The notes: generated from the letters alone by a model not told the origin. Positions 40,527-50,389 are shown, counted from the stretch's first letter. The stretch: DNA of 64,000 bases from an uncultured Clostridia bacterium (GCA_910587735.1 CAJUNT010000010.1:1-64000); one strand, 5' to 3'. Translations and numbers: made by a program.

Positions 40527-41858
40527 TTAAAGATAGGTATTCATATATTCTTTTCTAATTTCTTCTGGTACAAGACTACCACCTGTTGCCCATGCAATGT
40601 GTATAGCATTATGCATTTTTTGCTCTAAATGATATTTTGAAATATATTCTTTTGCTTCATTACATTGGAACATATCTACAACACCCATAAATGATGCACA
40701 AGCAGAAGGTTCTAAAAATATATTTTCGGTATTTACAATGTCACGCATGAAATCATATATTCTTCTATCTTCTAATGTCATTTCACCACTCAATATATTT
40801 TTCATAACACCACCAACAAATCCAGACGGTCTGCCTACTGCTAAACCATCAGCGTGTGTTTGTCCAGAAAGCCCAAAATCCTGCACACAAATTTTATTTT
40901 GCATACCTGAAGCCATACCCAAAAGCATACAAGGTGCTGGAGTGGTTTCTACAAAAAATACATGAACATTATCACCAAAAAGCTGTTTTAATCCAAATGT
41001 AACACCACCAGGAGCACCACCAACACCACAAGGAATATATACAAAAAGAGGGTGGTTTTCATCTATTGTGATTCCTTTTTCAGTAAACTGTGACTGCAAA
41101 CGTTTTGCAGCAACAGCATAACCTAAAAATAATGTTACAGAATTTTCATCATCTACAAAATAACTGCTTGGGTCTGCGTCAGATTGTTTTCTGCCTACTT
41201 CTACCGCTTTACTATAATCGTCTGCATATTCTACTACAACTGCACCCCTTTGACGCAACAAATCCTTTTTCCATTGTTTTGCATCTGCTGACATATGCAC
41301 GATAACATGAAAACCAAGTGCAGCACTCATAATACCTATACTCATACCTAAATTGCCCGTAGAGCCTACTTGTATTTTAAATTGATTAAAAAATGATTTC
41401 ATTTCTGGAGAGGCAAAAACGCTATAATCATCTGTTAATTTAATTTTGCCGTGTTCTAATGCTAAATCTTCAGCATGCTTTAATACTTCATAAATACCAC
41501 CACGTGCTTTTACAGAACCAGAAATTGCTAAATGACTATCTTGTTTTACAAAAAGTTTACCTGAAATAGATATGTTGTATTCTTTTTCTAAATGTTTTTT
41601 CATATTTTCAATTTCTGTAAGAGGAGATTCTATTAAACCATTTTGTGGTTCTGTTTCTGTAAAACATTTTTTTATAAAAGGTGCAAAACGTGCAAGACGT
41701 TTTTCAGCATCTTCTATGTCTGACATAGTGATATTGATTTTTGACAGTGCTGTTTTTGCATCTTCTAATTCTTCATTTAGCCAAAATACTTCTTCGCCAG
41801 AAGCGATTCTTTTCAGTAATGGCTGGTTTTTCATTTGTTCCCAAAGCGCTTTTTCCAT
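40527..41858 (-). CDS. dsdA: D-serine ammonia-lyase
   Basis: A PLP enzyme that turns D-serine into pyruvate and ammonia. ATG 41858 is chosen because GAAAGG lies at the right distance; the ATG at 41867 would touch the site. Motifs: the PLP lysine in SGSVKARGG (about residue 115), the phosphate loop GSTGNLGMSIG, and GVGGAPGGVTFGL. The length of 443 aa is normal for DsdA. No dsdX transporter or dsdC regulator is adjacent, so it works alone, perhaps as a detoxifier or nitrogen source enzyme. Confidence 0.93.
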   Translation of the reverse strand: MEKALWEQMKNQPLLKRIASGEEVFWLNEELEDAKTALSKINITMSDIEDAEKRLARFAPFIKKCFTETEPQNGLIESPLTEIENMKKHLEKEYNISISGKLFVKQDSHLAISGSVKARGGIYEVLKHAEDLALEHGKIKLTDDYSVFASPEMKSFFNQFKIQVGSTGNLGMSIGIMSAALGFHVIVHMSADAKQWKKDLLRQRGAVVVEYADDYSKAVEVGRKQSDADPSSYFVDDENSVTLFLGYAVAAKRLQSQFTEKGITIDENHPLFVYIPCGVGGAPGGVTFGLKQLFGDNVHVFFVETTPAPCMLLGMASGMQNKICVQDFGLSGQTHADGLAVGRPSGFVGGVMKNILSGEMTLEDRRIYDFMRDIVNTENIFLEPSACASFMGVVDMFQCNEAKEYISKYHLEQKMHNAIHIAWATGGSLVPEEIRKEYMNTYL

Positions 41859-42085
41859 AACTATCATTCCTTTCTCATTTGATGTAATGTGTATTGAAAA
41901 TAGTATATATCAAAAATTTTATTTCAGCAAGTACTATAAAAAAAGAAGTATATTTTTAAACAGTGTGACTATAATATAAGCAGTACATTTTTTTTATGAC
42001 ATAATATTATAGATATTGTTTACAAATTGTAATTTTACAAAAAAAATTTTAGTTATTTTTTCATTTGTATACATGAGTAAATATA

Positions 42086-42114
42086 TTGAAAATTTTTGGT
42101 AAATGTTTTATAAT
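42086..42114 (+). promoter_or_regulatory. Promoter of cggR operon
   Basis: TTGAAA and TATAAT with a 17-base spacer, about 95 bases before the cggR start. A hairpin (CCTATTAG/CTGATAGG, 42124-42161) lies in the leader. The rest of the 41868-42209 gap is AT-rich and empty. Confidence 0.75.
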
Positions 42115-42177
42115 ATAGTCAAGCCTATTAGATGTACAATAATAGTAACATTGCTGATAGGTTTTCCTTTGACGACC

Positions 42178-42215
42178 AGTGGGACGAAAAATGAAAGGTG
42201 GGACGAATTATGTCC
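42178..42215 (+). promoter_or_regulatory. CggR operator
   Basis: Two half sites GTGGGACGA (42179 and 42199) are 20 bases apart, and the second ends in GTCCC. This matches the Bacillus subtilis CggR operator layout of two GGGAC direct repeats. It overlaps the cggR ribosome binding site, so CggR may repress its own operon. Confidence 0.8.
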
Positions 42216-43259
42216 CTTTACAAAGAGAATTTAATGGACACATTACAAATGATGAAAAAAATAGCACCCGAAGAAATGACAGCGTTAGTAAGAAGATATC
42301 GCATATTGCGTGCCATTCGTTTACTACAGCCAGTAGGCAGAAGAACAATTTCTCTTTCATTGGATTTTTCGGAAAGGACTGTCCGCAACGAAACAGAAAA
42401 ACTGCATATGCAGCAGTTGATAGCGGTTTCAAGGGAAGGAATGAATGTGACAGAAGAAGGCGAAAAAATACTCATGGGTATGGAACCATTTATAAAATAT
42501 ATAGATGGTATTACTGCTTTTGAAAAAAAATTGACAAAATTGTTAAATATTACAGAGGCGTATATTGCAGAGGAATGCTGTAAAAATGTGCAAAAAGAAT
42601 TAGGAAGGATTGCAGCAGAAGTTGTGTTACGTAATATCAATAAAGAAAGTAAAATTGCTTTAACAGGGGGCTCTACACTTGCTAATATGGTGGAGACAAT
42701 GCCTTTTTCAAATACAAAAAAAGCAGAGCTTGTGATACCAGCAAGGGGGAGCATTGGCGGCATATTGGAACAGCAGGCAGATACATTGGCGGCTGGGCTT
42801 GCCGAAAAATTGGGGGCTAAATATAGACTTTTACAGCTTCCTGACCATATGAGTAAAAAAGCCTTCGACGAAATGAAACAACAGCCATTGATACAGCAAA
42901 CATTAAAAGAAATCAGACAAACAGATGTTCTGATTTTGGGTGTTGGAAATGCTTTGGAAATGGCAAAAAAAAGACAGGTTGCATCTGATGTTTATGAATT
43001 TCTTTTAAAAAAAGGTGCAGTAGCAGAAATGTTAGGCTACTATTTGGATAGCGAGGGCACAATCGTATATACTTCTTATTCTATAGGACTGCGATTGAAA
43101 GAATTAAACAGAATGAAAAAAATCATTGTTGTAGCAGCAGGAAAAAATAAAGCCGAGAGTCTTGTTGCTGTCTGTAAAAGAATGCCTCAAGCTATACTCA
43201 TAACAGACACAGCAACGGCAAAAGAAATGATTAAAATTGCAGAAAAAAATAATATGTGA
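42210..43259 (+). CDS. cggR: Central glycolytic genes regulator CggR
   Basis: ATG 42210 is chosen because GAAAGGTGG sits 9 bases upstream; a GTG at 42198 would fall in that site. Residues about 20-75 form a winged HTH (YRILRAIRLLQPVGRRTISLSLDFSERTVRNE); 95-345 is the SorC/DeoR sugar-phosphate domain with the loop ALTGGSTLANMVETM. CggR represses glycolytic genes and is released by fructose-1,6-bisphosphate in relatives. It heads the pgk-tpiA-gpmI-eno cluster, but the usual next gene gapA is missing. Confidence 0.92.
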   Translation: MSLYKENLMDTLQMMKKIAPEEMTALVRRYRILRAIRLLQPVGRRTISLSLDFSERTVRNETEKLHMQQLIAVSREGMNVTEEGEKILMGMEPFIKYIDGITAFEKKLTKLLNITEAYIAEECCKNVQKELGRIAAEVVLRNINKESKIALTGGSTLANMVETMPFSNTKKAELVIPARGSIGGILEQQADTLAAGLAEKLGAKYRLLQLPDHMSKKAFDEMKQQPLIQQTLKEIRQTDVLILGVGNALEMAKKRQVASDVYEFLLKKGAVAEMLGYYLDSEGTIVYTSYSIGLRLKELNRMKKIIVVAAGKNKAESLVAVCKRMPQAILITDTATAKEMIKIAEKNNM

Positions 43260-43330
43260 AAGTATGCAATAAAACAAAAGAAAAATATTTTTCAGATACT
43301 GATAATATCAGTTTGTTAATAAAGTCTTTT

Positions 43331-43412
43331 TGTGGATTTTGTCCACACCTGCAAACTTTTCCTCTAAAAAGTTTGACAAAAAACTTTACTGGAAAAACTA
43401 GCGTTTTTCCTT
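43331..43412 (+). repeat. Modular palindrome repeat fragment between cggR and pgk
   Basis: GTGGATTTTGTCCAC, then CTGCAAACTTTT and AAAAAGTTTGACAAAAAACTTTACTGG, then GGAAAAACTAGCGTTTTTCC. The rest of the 43260-43693 gap is AT-rich and may hold a second promoter for pgk, but I could not point to one with confidence. Confidence 0.7.
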
Positions 43413-43693
43413 ATAAAGCGAAGTGTAGACATAGCCCGCAATGTTTTTTGACAAGCTGAATATTTGTGGGGGTTTTAAAAATAATTTGTAGTATACTGAA
43501 ATAAAAAAGAATAATGCTATAAAACAATAGAGAAGTAAAAAATATTGGGAATGAAAATAACAAAATGAAATATAAAACATTTTTGTGATATGATTATAAA
43601 GTAGTTTTGTTTTTGGAGAGTGTGTGCGGAGGCATGACTTTCATAAAATTATTTTAAACAACCTGTAAAGAGTAGGAAAGGAGATTAAAAATT

Positions 43694-44887
43694 ATGCTGA
43701 ACAAAAAATCGGTGGAGGACTTAGCAGTAAAAGGTAAAAAGGTGCTTGTAAGATGTGATTTTAATGTACCATTGCAAGATGGTGTCATTACAGATGAAAA
43801 CAGAATTGTTGCGGCATTGCCAACAATACAGAAATTGATAAAAGATGGAGCAAAAGTTATACTCTGCTCACATATGGGAAAACCAAAAGGAGAACCTAAA
43901 CCAGAACTTTCACTTGCTCCTGTTGCAAAACGCCTTTCTGAAAAATTAGGCAAAGAAGTTGTATTTGCAAAAGATGATACTGTTGTGGGAGAAAATGCAA
44001 AAAAAGCAGTTTCAGAAATGAAAGACGGCGATGTAGTATTATTGGAAAATACACGTTATAGAAAAGAAGAAACAAAAAATGAAGATAATTTCAGCCAAGA
44101 GTTAGCAAGTCTTGCAGAAGTATTTGTAAATGATGCATTTGGCTCTAGCCATAGAGCGCATTGCTCTACTGTGGGCGTTACAAAATATGTAAAAGAGTCT
44201 GCTGTTGGCTATTTAATGGATAAAGAAATCAATTTCCTTGGAAATGCTGTAAACAATCCAGAAAGACCATTTGTAGCAATATTAGGCGGTTCTAAAGTAT
44301 CTGATAAAATCAATGTAATTAATAATCTTCTTGAAAAAGTAGATACATTGATTATTGGTGGTGGTATGGCTTATACATTTGCAGTAGCACAAGGTGGAAA
44401 AGTAGGTAACTCTCTTTTAGAAGCAGATAAAGTGGAATACGCAAAAGAAATGATGAAAAAAGCAGAAGAAAAAGGCGTAAAATTCCTGATACCAGTAGAT
44501 ACAGTGATTACAAAAGAATTTAAAAATGATACAGAATTTAAAACAGTTCCTACAAAAGAAATACCAGATGAATGGCAAGGACTTGACATTGGTGAAAAAT
44601 CCAGAGAATTGTTTGCAGACGCAATTAAAAATGCAAAAACAGTAGTATGGAATGGTCCTATGGGCGTATTTGAATTTGCTAATTTTGCAAAAGGTACAGA
44701 AGCAGTTGCAGAAGCATTGGCTAATATTGATGCAACAACAATTATAGGTGGTGGAGATTCCGCAGCAGCAGTAAATCAGTTGGGATATGGTAGCAAAATG
44801 ACTCATATTTCAACAGGCGGTGGCGCATCTCTTGAATTTTTGGAAGGAAAAGAATTACCAGGCGTTGTAGCCGTAGATGATAAATAA
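43694..44887 (+). CDS. pgk: Phosphoglycerate kinase
   Basis: Transfers phosphate from 1,3-bisphosphoglycerate to ADP in lower glycolysis. All family motifs are present: VRCDFNVPLQDGVITDENRI at the start, the substrate loop ILCSHMGKPKG, VNDAFGSSHRAH, LGGSKVSDK, GGGMAYTF and the nucleotide loop IGGGDSAAAV near the end. Length 397 aa is standard. Start ATG follows AAAGGAGATTAAAAATT. It is preceded by cggR and followed by deacetylase genes rather than directly by tpiA. Confidence 0.97.
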   Translation: MLNKKSVEDLAVKGKKVLVRCDFNVPLQDGVITDENRIVAALPTIQKLIKDGAKVILCSHMGKPKGEPKPELSLAPVAKRLSEKLGKEVVFAKDDTVVGENAKKAVSEMKDGDVVLLENTRYRKEETKNEDNFSQELASLAEVFVNDAFGSSHRAHCSTVGVTKYVKESAVGYLMDKEINFLGNAVNNPERPFVAILGGSKVSDKINVINNLLEKVDTLIIGGGMAYTFAVAQGGKVGNSLLEADKVEYAKEMMKKAEEKGVKFLIPVDTVITKEFKNDTEFKTVPTKEIPDEWQGLDIGEKSRELFADAIKNAKTVVWNGPMGVFEFANFAKGTEAVAEALANIDATTIIGGGDSAAAVNQLGYGSKMTHISTGGGASLEFLEGKELPGVVAVDDK

Positions 44888-44915
44888 TAAATAATTATAA
44901 AATAATGTGTATTAA

Positions 44916-45001
44916 AAAGTTTTTTGTCCGACTTTTTTATAAAAAAGTTGGTAGATGTTAAACTCTCGCTAACTTCACTAAAAAGTTGGACAAAACTTTG
45001 T
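44916..45001 (+). repeat. Modular palindrome repeat fragment after pgk
   Basis: GTTTTTTGTCCGACTTTTTT followed by ATAAAAAAGTTGG, then AACTCTCGCTAAC and AAAAAGTTGGACAAAACTTT. It keeps the central stems but lacks the GGGAAAAC module. Confidence 0.65.
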
Positions 45002-45036
45002 TTTACTAATTATAGTATTCTATAAGGGAAAATGTC

Positions 45037-45933
45037 ATGAAAAAATATATAATAATGGTAATTATGATATGTTTTTTTGCAGTTCCGTTTACTGCATTTG
45101 CAGAAGAAAACAACAATAATATACAAAAGAAAACATTGCAACAACAGGTAGAACAACAATATATTGAGCCAGAGGATTATATACCAGTTTTGATGTATCA
45201 CCATTTTAAAACAGAAGAAGTAGAGCCTGGTAATGGTGCAAATATGCATATTGACGAATTTGAAGAACATATGAAAACATTACAGCAGGCAGGATATACA
45301 CCTATTTTTTTAAGTGAATTGTATGACATTATGAAACAGGCACAAATTGAAAAAGAAACTGGTGTTGTAGTGCCAGAATTACAGTTAGATAAAAAATATG
45401 TTGTAATTACAATAGATGATGGATATAGAAGTAATTATGAACTCGCTTATCCCCTTTTGCAAAAATATAATATGAAAGCGTGTATTTCTGTGATTACTTC
45501 CCGTATTCATACAGGGTATGTTTATTCATCAAAAGAAATTGAAAAAATGAGCTGGGAAAATCTGAATGAAATGCAAAATAGTGGTTTAGTGGAAATATAC
45601 AGCCATACATATGACCATGAACCAGTGGGGGATAGAATTTATACAGATGTGCGTTCTTCTATACAAAAAGGTGAAGAAATGCTTGATAAACAGCTTGAAA
45701 ATAGAAGCCCTGTTAGTGTACTGACGTATCCTAATGGAAATTATAGAAAAAATATAGCATTGCTAATGTATATTTATATGGGCTATGATTTACAGCTTAC
45801 TACAAACAGTGATGTTGTAAACAGAAATACAAGCGTGTTAGAAGTTCCTAGAATTACAGTCAATTCTGGCTGGACAGGAGAACAACTTTTACAAAAAATA
45901 GAACAAACAGCACAAAAAACATTTCAACAATAA
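45037..45933 (+). CDS. Secreted polysaccharide deacetylase (NodB fold), copy 1
   Basis: The protein has a signal peptide (MKKYIIMVIMICFFAVPFTAFA), a spacer, and a NodB-type catalytic domain at about residues 45-290: VLMYHHFK, the catalytic ITIDDGY (about residue 130), SHTYDH with the two metal His residues, TYPNGNY and the late ITVNSGWTG. It should remove acetyl groups from a wall polysaccharide outside the cell. It sits between pgk and tpiA with a close paralog just after it. No ribosome binding site stands out except GGGAAAATGTC. Confidence 0.87.
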   Translation: MKKYIIMVIMICFFAVPFTAFAEENNNNIQKKTLQQQVEQQYIEPEDYIPVLMYHHFKTEEVEPGNGANMHIDEFEEHMKTLQQAGYTPIFLSELYDIMKQAQIEKETGVVVPELQLDKKYVVITIDDGYRSNYELAYPLLQKYNMKACISVITSRIHTGYVYSSKEIEKMSWENLNEMQNSGLVEIYSHTYDHEPVGDRIYTDVRSSIQKGEEMLDKQLENRSPVSVLTYPNGNYRKNIALLMYIYMGYDLQLTTNSDVVNRNTSVLEVPRITVNSGWTGEQLLQKIEQTAQKTFQQ

Positions 45934-46001
45934 AATATAGTAAAAATGAAATATTTTCATATTGAATAAAGGGCAACAAAGACAGCTAAGGGGATAATAT
46001 T

Positions 46002-46913
46002 ATGAAAAAATGTGTGATAATGGCTATTATGATGTGTTTCATAACAGCAAATATTTCAGTGACAACATTTGCACAACAATATAACGATATGAAAATACAA
46101 AAGAATGTCATTCATGTATCCGCAAAAAAACAAAAGAATATTGCTCCTGAGGATTATATACCAGTTTTGATGTATCATCATTTTGAAAGTGGAAAAGTAG
46201 AACCAGGTAGTGGAGTAATTGTAAATATCAATGAATTTGAAGAACATATCAAGGCATTACAGCAGGCAGGATATACACCTATTTTTTTGAGTGATTTATA
46301 TAATATTATGAAACAGTCAAAAGAATGTGGTAAACAGCCAGAAATGAAATTAGATAAAAAATATGTTGTGATTACAATGGACGATGGATATAAAAGTAAT
46401 TATGAACTTGCTTACCCTATATTACAAAAATATAATGTGAAAGCAAGTATTTCTGTTATCACTTCTATGATGGATGAAGATTTTGTTTTAGAAGCATGGG
46501 AAACCAAAAAAATGAATTGGGGACATCTCAATGAAATGCAAAATAGTGGTTTAGTAGAAGTATACAATCACACATATGACCATGAGCCAGTGGGAGATAG
46601 AATATATGCAGATGTGTATTGTTCTGTAAAAAGAGGCGAAGAAATGCTTGATAAAAATTTGCAAAAAAGAAGTGATGTAAAAGTACTAACGTATCCTAAT
46701 GGGAATTATAGAAAAGATGTTGCATTGTCTATACAACATGATTTGGGATACAATTTACAGCTTACTACAAATTTTGATGTGGTGAACAGAAATACAGATA
46801 TGTTGCAGATTCCTAGAATTACAGTTGATTCTGGTTGTACAGGAGAGCAACTACTGCAATTAATACAACAAGCTGCAAAACATACATTTTTAAAGAAAAA
46901 AAGTTTTTTTTAG
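46002..46913 (+). CDS. Secreted polysaccharide deacetylase, copy 2
   Basis: Paralog of the gene at 45037, arising by tandem duplication: the blocks EDYIPVLMYHHF, LQQAGYTPIFLS, LDKKYVVIT and LTYPNGNYRK are shared. There is a signal peptide of about 25 residues (to TTFAQ). Catalytic motifs here are ITMDDGY and NHTYDH, so the metal site is intact. The N-terminal spacer and the end differ from copy 1. AAGGGGATAATATT precedes the start. Confidence 0.87.
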   Translation: MKKCVIMAIMMCFITANISVTTFAQQYNDMKIQKNVIHVSAKKQKNIAPEDYIPVLMYHHFESGKVEPGSGVIVNINEFEEHIKALQQAGYTPIFLSDLYNIMKQSKECGKQPEMKLDKKYVVITMDDGYKSNYELAYPILQKYNVKASISVITSMMDEDFVLEAWETKKMNWGHLNEMQNSGLVEVYNHTYDHEPVGDRIYADVYCSVKRGEEMLDKNLQKRSDVKVLTYPNGNYRKDVALSIQHDLGYNLQLTTNFDVVNRNTDMLQIPRITVDSGCTGEQLLQLIQQAAKHTFLKKKSFF

Positions 46914-47036
46914 AAGCATTTCAATTCATAATGACTGGTGTAATTTGTTACATTATTTTAGCTGTATTATTTAAAATTGTAAATGTAAAAAATAAATAAT
47001 ACATTATCTGTTTTATTATTTAAGGGGGATATGCAT

Positions 47037-47150
47037 ATGGATTCACAAACTATGTTTGATTTGTTTATGAATGGGTCAGGTATGATTGCTGTAGGCGCTG
47101 TAGTTGTTTTAATTATATTATTGATTATAGGAAAAATAAAAAAGAAATAA
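47037..47150 (+). CDS. 37-residue single-helix membrane protein before tpiA
   Basis: The ATG at 47037 lies 7 bases after AAGGGGGAT. The protein starts MDSQTMFDLFMNGSGMIAV, continues with a membrane helix rich in Val, Ile and Leu and ends GKIKKK. It is only 27 bases from tpiA and has a good ribosome binding site, so it is probably expressed. No family is known to me; it recalls small membrane subunits such as OadG-like or regulatory peptides. Confidence 0.6.
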   Translation: MDSQTMFDLFMNGSGMIAVGAVVVLIILLIIGKIKKK

Positions 47151-47177
47151 TAATTTTTAGAAAGAGGGCATTTTATT

Positions 47178-47921
47178 ATGAGAAAGAAAATTGTTGCAGG
47201 AAACTGGAAAATGAACAAAACACCAAAACAGGCAGCAGAATTATGCGCATTGTTAAAAGACAAAGTGAACACAGATAAAGTAGATGTTGTATTTTGTGTA
47301 CCAGCAGTAGATATTGCAACAGTAGTAGAAGCTGTAAAAGGTACAAATATTGCGGTTGGTGCAGAAAATATGCATTTTGAAGAAAGTGGCGCATATACAG
47401 GTGAAATCGCACCAGCTATGCTTACTGAAATGGGCGTAAAATATGTTGTGATTGGACATTCCGAAAGACGTGAATATTTTGGAGAAACAGACGAAACTGT
47501 AAATAAAAAAGTGAAAAAAGCATTAGAGCATAATTTAGTGCCAATTATGTGCTGTGGTGAAACATTGGAACAAAGAGAAATGGGTATTAATATTGAAATC
47601 GTTCGTATGCAGGTAAAAGCTGGATTATATGGCTTGAGCGCTGATGATGTGAAAAAAGTAGTAATTGCTTATGAACCAATATGGGCAATTGGTACAGGCA
47701 AAACAGCAACAAGTGAACAAGCACAAGAAGTTTGCTGTGCAATTAGACAAGTTGTAGGAGAAGTATATGGCAAAGAAGTTGCGGAAGAAGTTCGTATACA
47801 GTACGGCGGTAGTGTAAATGGTAAAAATGCGGCTGAATTATTTGCTATGGCTGATATTGATGGTGGATTAGTTGGTGGTGCAAGCTTAAAAGAAGAATTT
47901 GCAAGTATTGTAAATTATTAA
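47178..47921 (+). CDS. tpiA: Triosephosphate isomerase
   Basis: Interconverts dihydroxyacetone phosphate and glyceraldehyde 3-phosphate. Motifs: AGNWKMNKT (catalytic Lys), VVIGHSERREYFGE (catalytic His), AYEPIWAIGTGKTA (catalytic Glu and loop 6) and the phosphate loops YGGSVNGKN and GLVGGASL. The length of 247 aa is normal. AAAGAGGGCATTTT precedes ATG. Member of the cggR cluster. Confidence 0.97.
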   Translation: MRKKIVAGNWKMNKTPKQAAELCALLKDKVNTDKVDVVFCVPAVDIATVVEAVKGTNIAVGAENMHFEESGAYTGEIAPAMLTEMGVKYVVIGHSERREYFGETDETVNKKVKKALEHNLVPIMCCGETLEQREMGINIEIVRMQVKAGLYGLSADDVKKVVIAYEPIWAIGTGKTATSEQAQEVCCAIRQVVGEVYGKEVAEEVRIQYGGSVNGKNAAELFAMADIDGGLVGGASLKEEFASIVNY

Positions 47922-48015
47922 AATAATGGTATCATTCTGAATGTAAAATATAAAGTTTTTGGAGAGTTTAAGAGCAAAATGCTCAATATTTTAATGAAAT
48001 GATATTATTTTATTT

Positions 48016-48233
48016 GCGGGACGCTGTACCGACCCCTGCCAACTTTCCCCAAAGTTGGACAAAACTTTTATGGGAAAACTTCGTTTTCTTTCAGTCTGTC
48101 AATAAAGTCTTTTTTGTGAACGCTGTCCACACCTGCAAACTTTTTTGAAAAAAAGTTTGACAAAAAACTTTAAATTGCCTACGGCAAACAAAAATTGATT
48201 GTTGTAAAAACTTCGTTTTCCCTATTACAAACG
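48016..48233 (+). repeat. Modular palindrome repeat, two units between tpiA and gpmI
   Basis: First unit: GGGACGCTGTACC, CCAACTTTCCCC/AAAGTTGG, GGGAAAACTTCGTTTTC (48072-48088). Second: GTGAACGCTGTCCACACC (48116), CAAACTTTTTT/AAAAAAAGTTTG, TTGCCTACGGCAA and AAAACTTCGTTTTCC (48210-48225). The gap 47922-48274 has no gene. Confidence 0.75.
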
Positions 48234-48274
48234 GAATGATAATATATTTGTAATCTGAAAATAAGGAGGCTATT

Positions 48275-49822
48275 ATGAGTAAGAAAACAACAGTTTTAAT
48301 GATATTAGACGGTTTTGGTATCAATGACAAAACAGAAGGTAATGCTATCAGACAGGCAAATACACCTACTATAGATAAAATAATTGAAAAATATCCTTGT
48401 GTAAAAGGTTATGCAAGTGGACTTGATGTTGGTTTGCCAGAAGGACAAATGGGTAATTCTGAAGTAGGTCATTTGAATATTGGTGCAGGACGCATTGTAT
48501 ATCAAGAATTGACAAGAATTACAAAAGCAATACAAGATGGCGATTTTTATCAAAATGAAGAATTGCTTAGAGCAGTAGAAAATTGTAAAAATAATGACAG
48601 TGCATTGCATTTATTTGGTTTGCTTTCTGATGGTGGCGTACACAGCCATAATACACATTTATATGCTTTACTTCAGTTGGCAAAAAGAAATGGTTTGGAA
48701 AAAGTATTCGTTCATTGCTTTTTAGATGGTAGAGATACTCCTCCATCTTCTGGTATAGATTATTTGGCACAATTAGAAGAAAAAATGAGAGAAATTGGCG
48801 TGGGTAAAATTGCTACAGTTTCTGGACGCTATTATGCTATGGACAGAGATAAACGTTGGGAACGTGTGCAAATAGCATATGATGCCATTGTTTCTGGTAA
48901 AGGTGTAACAGCACATAGCTCAGAAGAATGTATTAAACAATCTTATCAAAATGACAAAACAGACGAGTTTGTTATGCCAACTGCTATTGTAAATGAAGAA
49001 GGTAAAGCAATCGGTAGAATAAAAGACAAAGATTCTATTATATTCTTTAATTTCCGCCCAGACAGAGCTAGAGAAATTAGTAGAACATTCTGTGATACAG
49101 ATTTTGATGGATTTGAAAGAGTAAACGCTCCTAAAGATATTACATTTGTATGCTTTACAGAATATGATGTCACCATTGAAAATAAATTTGTTGCATTTAA
49201 ACCACAAAGATTGACAAATACATTGGGAGAATATATTTCTTCATTGGGATTAAAACAGTTGAGAACAGCAGAAACTGAAAAATATGCACACGTTACATTT
49301 TTCTTTAATGGTGGTGTGGAAGAACCAAACCCAAATGAAGATAGATGGCTTGTTCCTTCTCCAAAAGTTGCAACATATGATTTACAGCCTGAAATGAGTG
49401 CAATCGGTGTAACAGATGGACTTGTAAAAGCAATCAATTCTCAGGAATATGATTTGATTATTATAAATTATGCAAACCCTGATATGGTTGGACATACAGG
49501 CGTATTATCCGCAGCAATTAAAGCAATAGAAACAATAGACAGTTGTTTAGAAAGAGTATTAAAAGCATTGATTGATAATAATGGACAGATGTTTATATGC
49601 GCTGACCATGGCAACAGTGACCAGTTGGTTGATTATACTACAGGTGAACCATTTACAGCACATACTACAAACCCAGTACCTTTTATATTGGTAAATTATA
49701 CAGATGGCATTGGTTTGAGAGAAGGCGGTAAATTGGCAGATATCGCTCCTACATTACTTGAAATGATGGATATTAAAAAACCTGCTGAAATGACAGGAGA
49801 AAGTTTACTTGTTAGTAAATAA
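48275..49822 (+). CDS. gpmI: 2,3-bisphosphoglycerate-independent phosphoglycerate mutase
   Basis: Interconverts 3- and 2-phosphoglycerate by a phosphoserine intermediate and two Mn ions. Motifs: MILDGFGIND (metal Asp), GQMGNSEVGHLNIGAGR (nucleophilic Ser), HCFLDGRDTPP, GRYYAMDRD, and FICADHGNSDQ with metal ligands. The length of 515 aa is normal. ATAAGGAGGCTATT precedes the start. It follows tpiA in the cluster, separated by repeats. Confidence 0.96.
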   Translation: MSKKTTVLMILDGFGINDKTEGNAIRQANTPTIDKIIEKYPCVKGYASGLDVGLPEGQMGNSEVGHLNIGAGRIVYQELTRITKAIQDGDFYQNEELLRAVENCKNNDSALHLFGLLSDGGVHSHNTHLYALLQLAKRNGLEKVFVHCFLDGRDTPPSSGIDYLAQLEEKMREIGVGKIATVSGRYYAMDRDKRWERVQIAYDAIVSGKGVTAHSSEECIKQSYQNDKTDEFVMPTAIVNEEGKAIGRIKDKDSIIFFNFRPDRAREISRTFCDTDFDGFERVNAPKDITFVCFTEYDVTIENKFVAFKPQRLTNTLGEYISSLGLKQLRTAETEKYAHVTFFFNGGVEEPNPNEDRWLVPSPKVATYDLQPEMSAIGVTDGLVKAINSQEYDLIIINYANPDMVGHTGVLSAAIKAIETIDSCLERVLKALIDNNGQMFICADHGNSDQLVDYTTGEPFTAHTTNPVPFILVNYTDGIGLREGGKLADIAPTLLEMMDIKKPAEMTGESLLVSK

Positions 49823-49930
49823 AAATTTGTGCTATTTGATGAAATTATGTATTTTTAGTTGAAAATGAAAAAAAAGTTTGCTAAAATATACCAAGATATG
49901 TTATAAATGCAGAAAGGGGCGTACCATATT

Positions 49931-50389
49931 ATGAAACTTGCTGAAGCATTGATTGAAAGAGCAGAAATTCAAAAAGAAAATGCACAGCTTTTAAGTCGTA
50001 TGACAAGCAATGTTATTGTGCAGGAGGGTGATGCTCCTATAGAACAGCCACAAGAATTGATTGCAGAATATGAAAAAAATATGGAACGTCTACTATTTCT
50101 CATAAAAAATATTAATAAAACAAATGATGCAACACCATTTGAAAATGGTACAATAGCAGACGCTATTGCAAAAAGAGATTGTTTAAAATCAAAAATAAAT
50201 GTGTACCGCTCTATATATGAAGCAGCAACAATTAAACATGACCGTTACAATACAAATGAAATTAAATTTGTAAGATGTATTGACGCAAAAGAATTGCAGT
50301 ATACTATCAATCAACTTTCTAAAGAGTATAGAGAATTAGATACAAAATTGCAATGTCTGAATTGGAATGTGGATTTATTGGAAAGTTAA
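49931..50389 (+). CDS. DIP1984/DUF6847-like protein
   Basis: The 152-residue protein is helical throughout: MKLAEALIERAEIQKENAQL, then VQEGDAPIEQPQELIAEYEK, INKTNDATPFENGTIADAIAKRDCL and YRELDTKLQCLNWNVDL. This is the DIP1984 family (once called septicolysin-like), widespread but of unknown function. The ATG at 49931 is favoured because family members begin MKLAEAL. It sits between gpmI and eno on the same strand. Confidence 0.8.
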   Translation: MKLAEALIERAEIQKENAQLLSRMTSNVIVQEGDAPIEQPQELIAEYEKNMERLLFLIKNINKTNDATPFENGTIADAIAKRDCLKSKINVYRSIYEAATIKHDRYNTNEIKFVRCIDAKELQYTINQLSKEYRELDTKLQCLNWNVDLLES

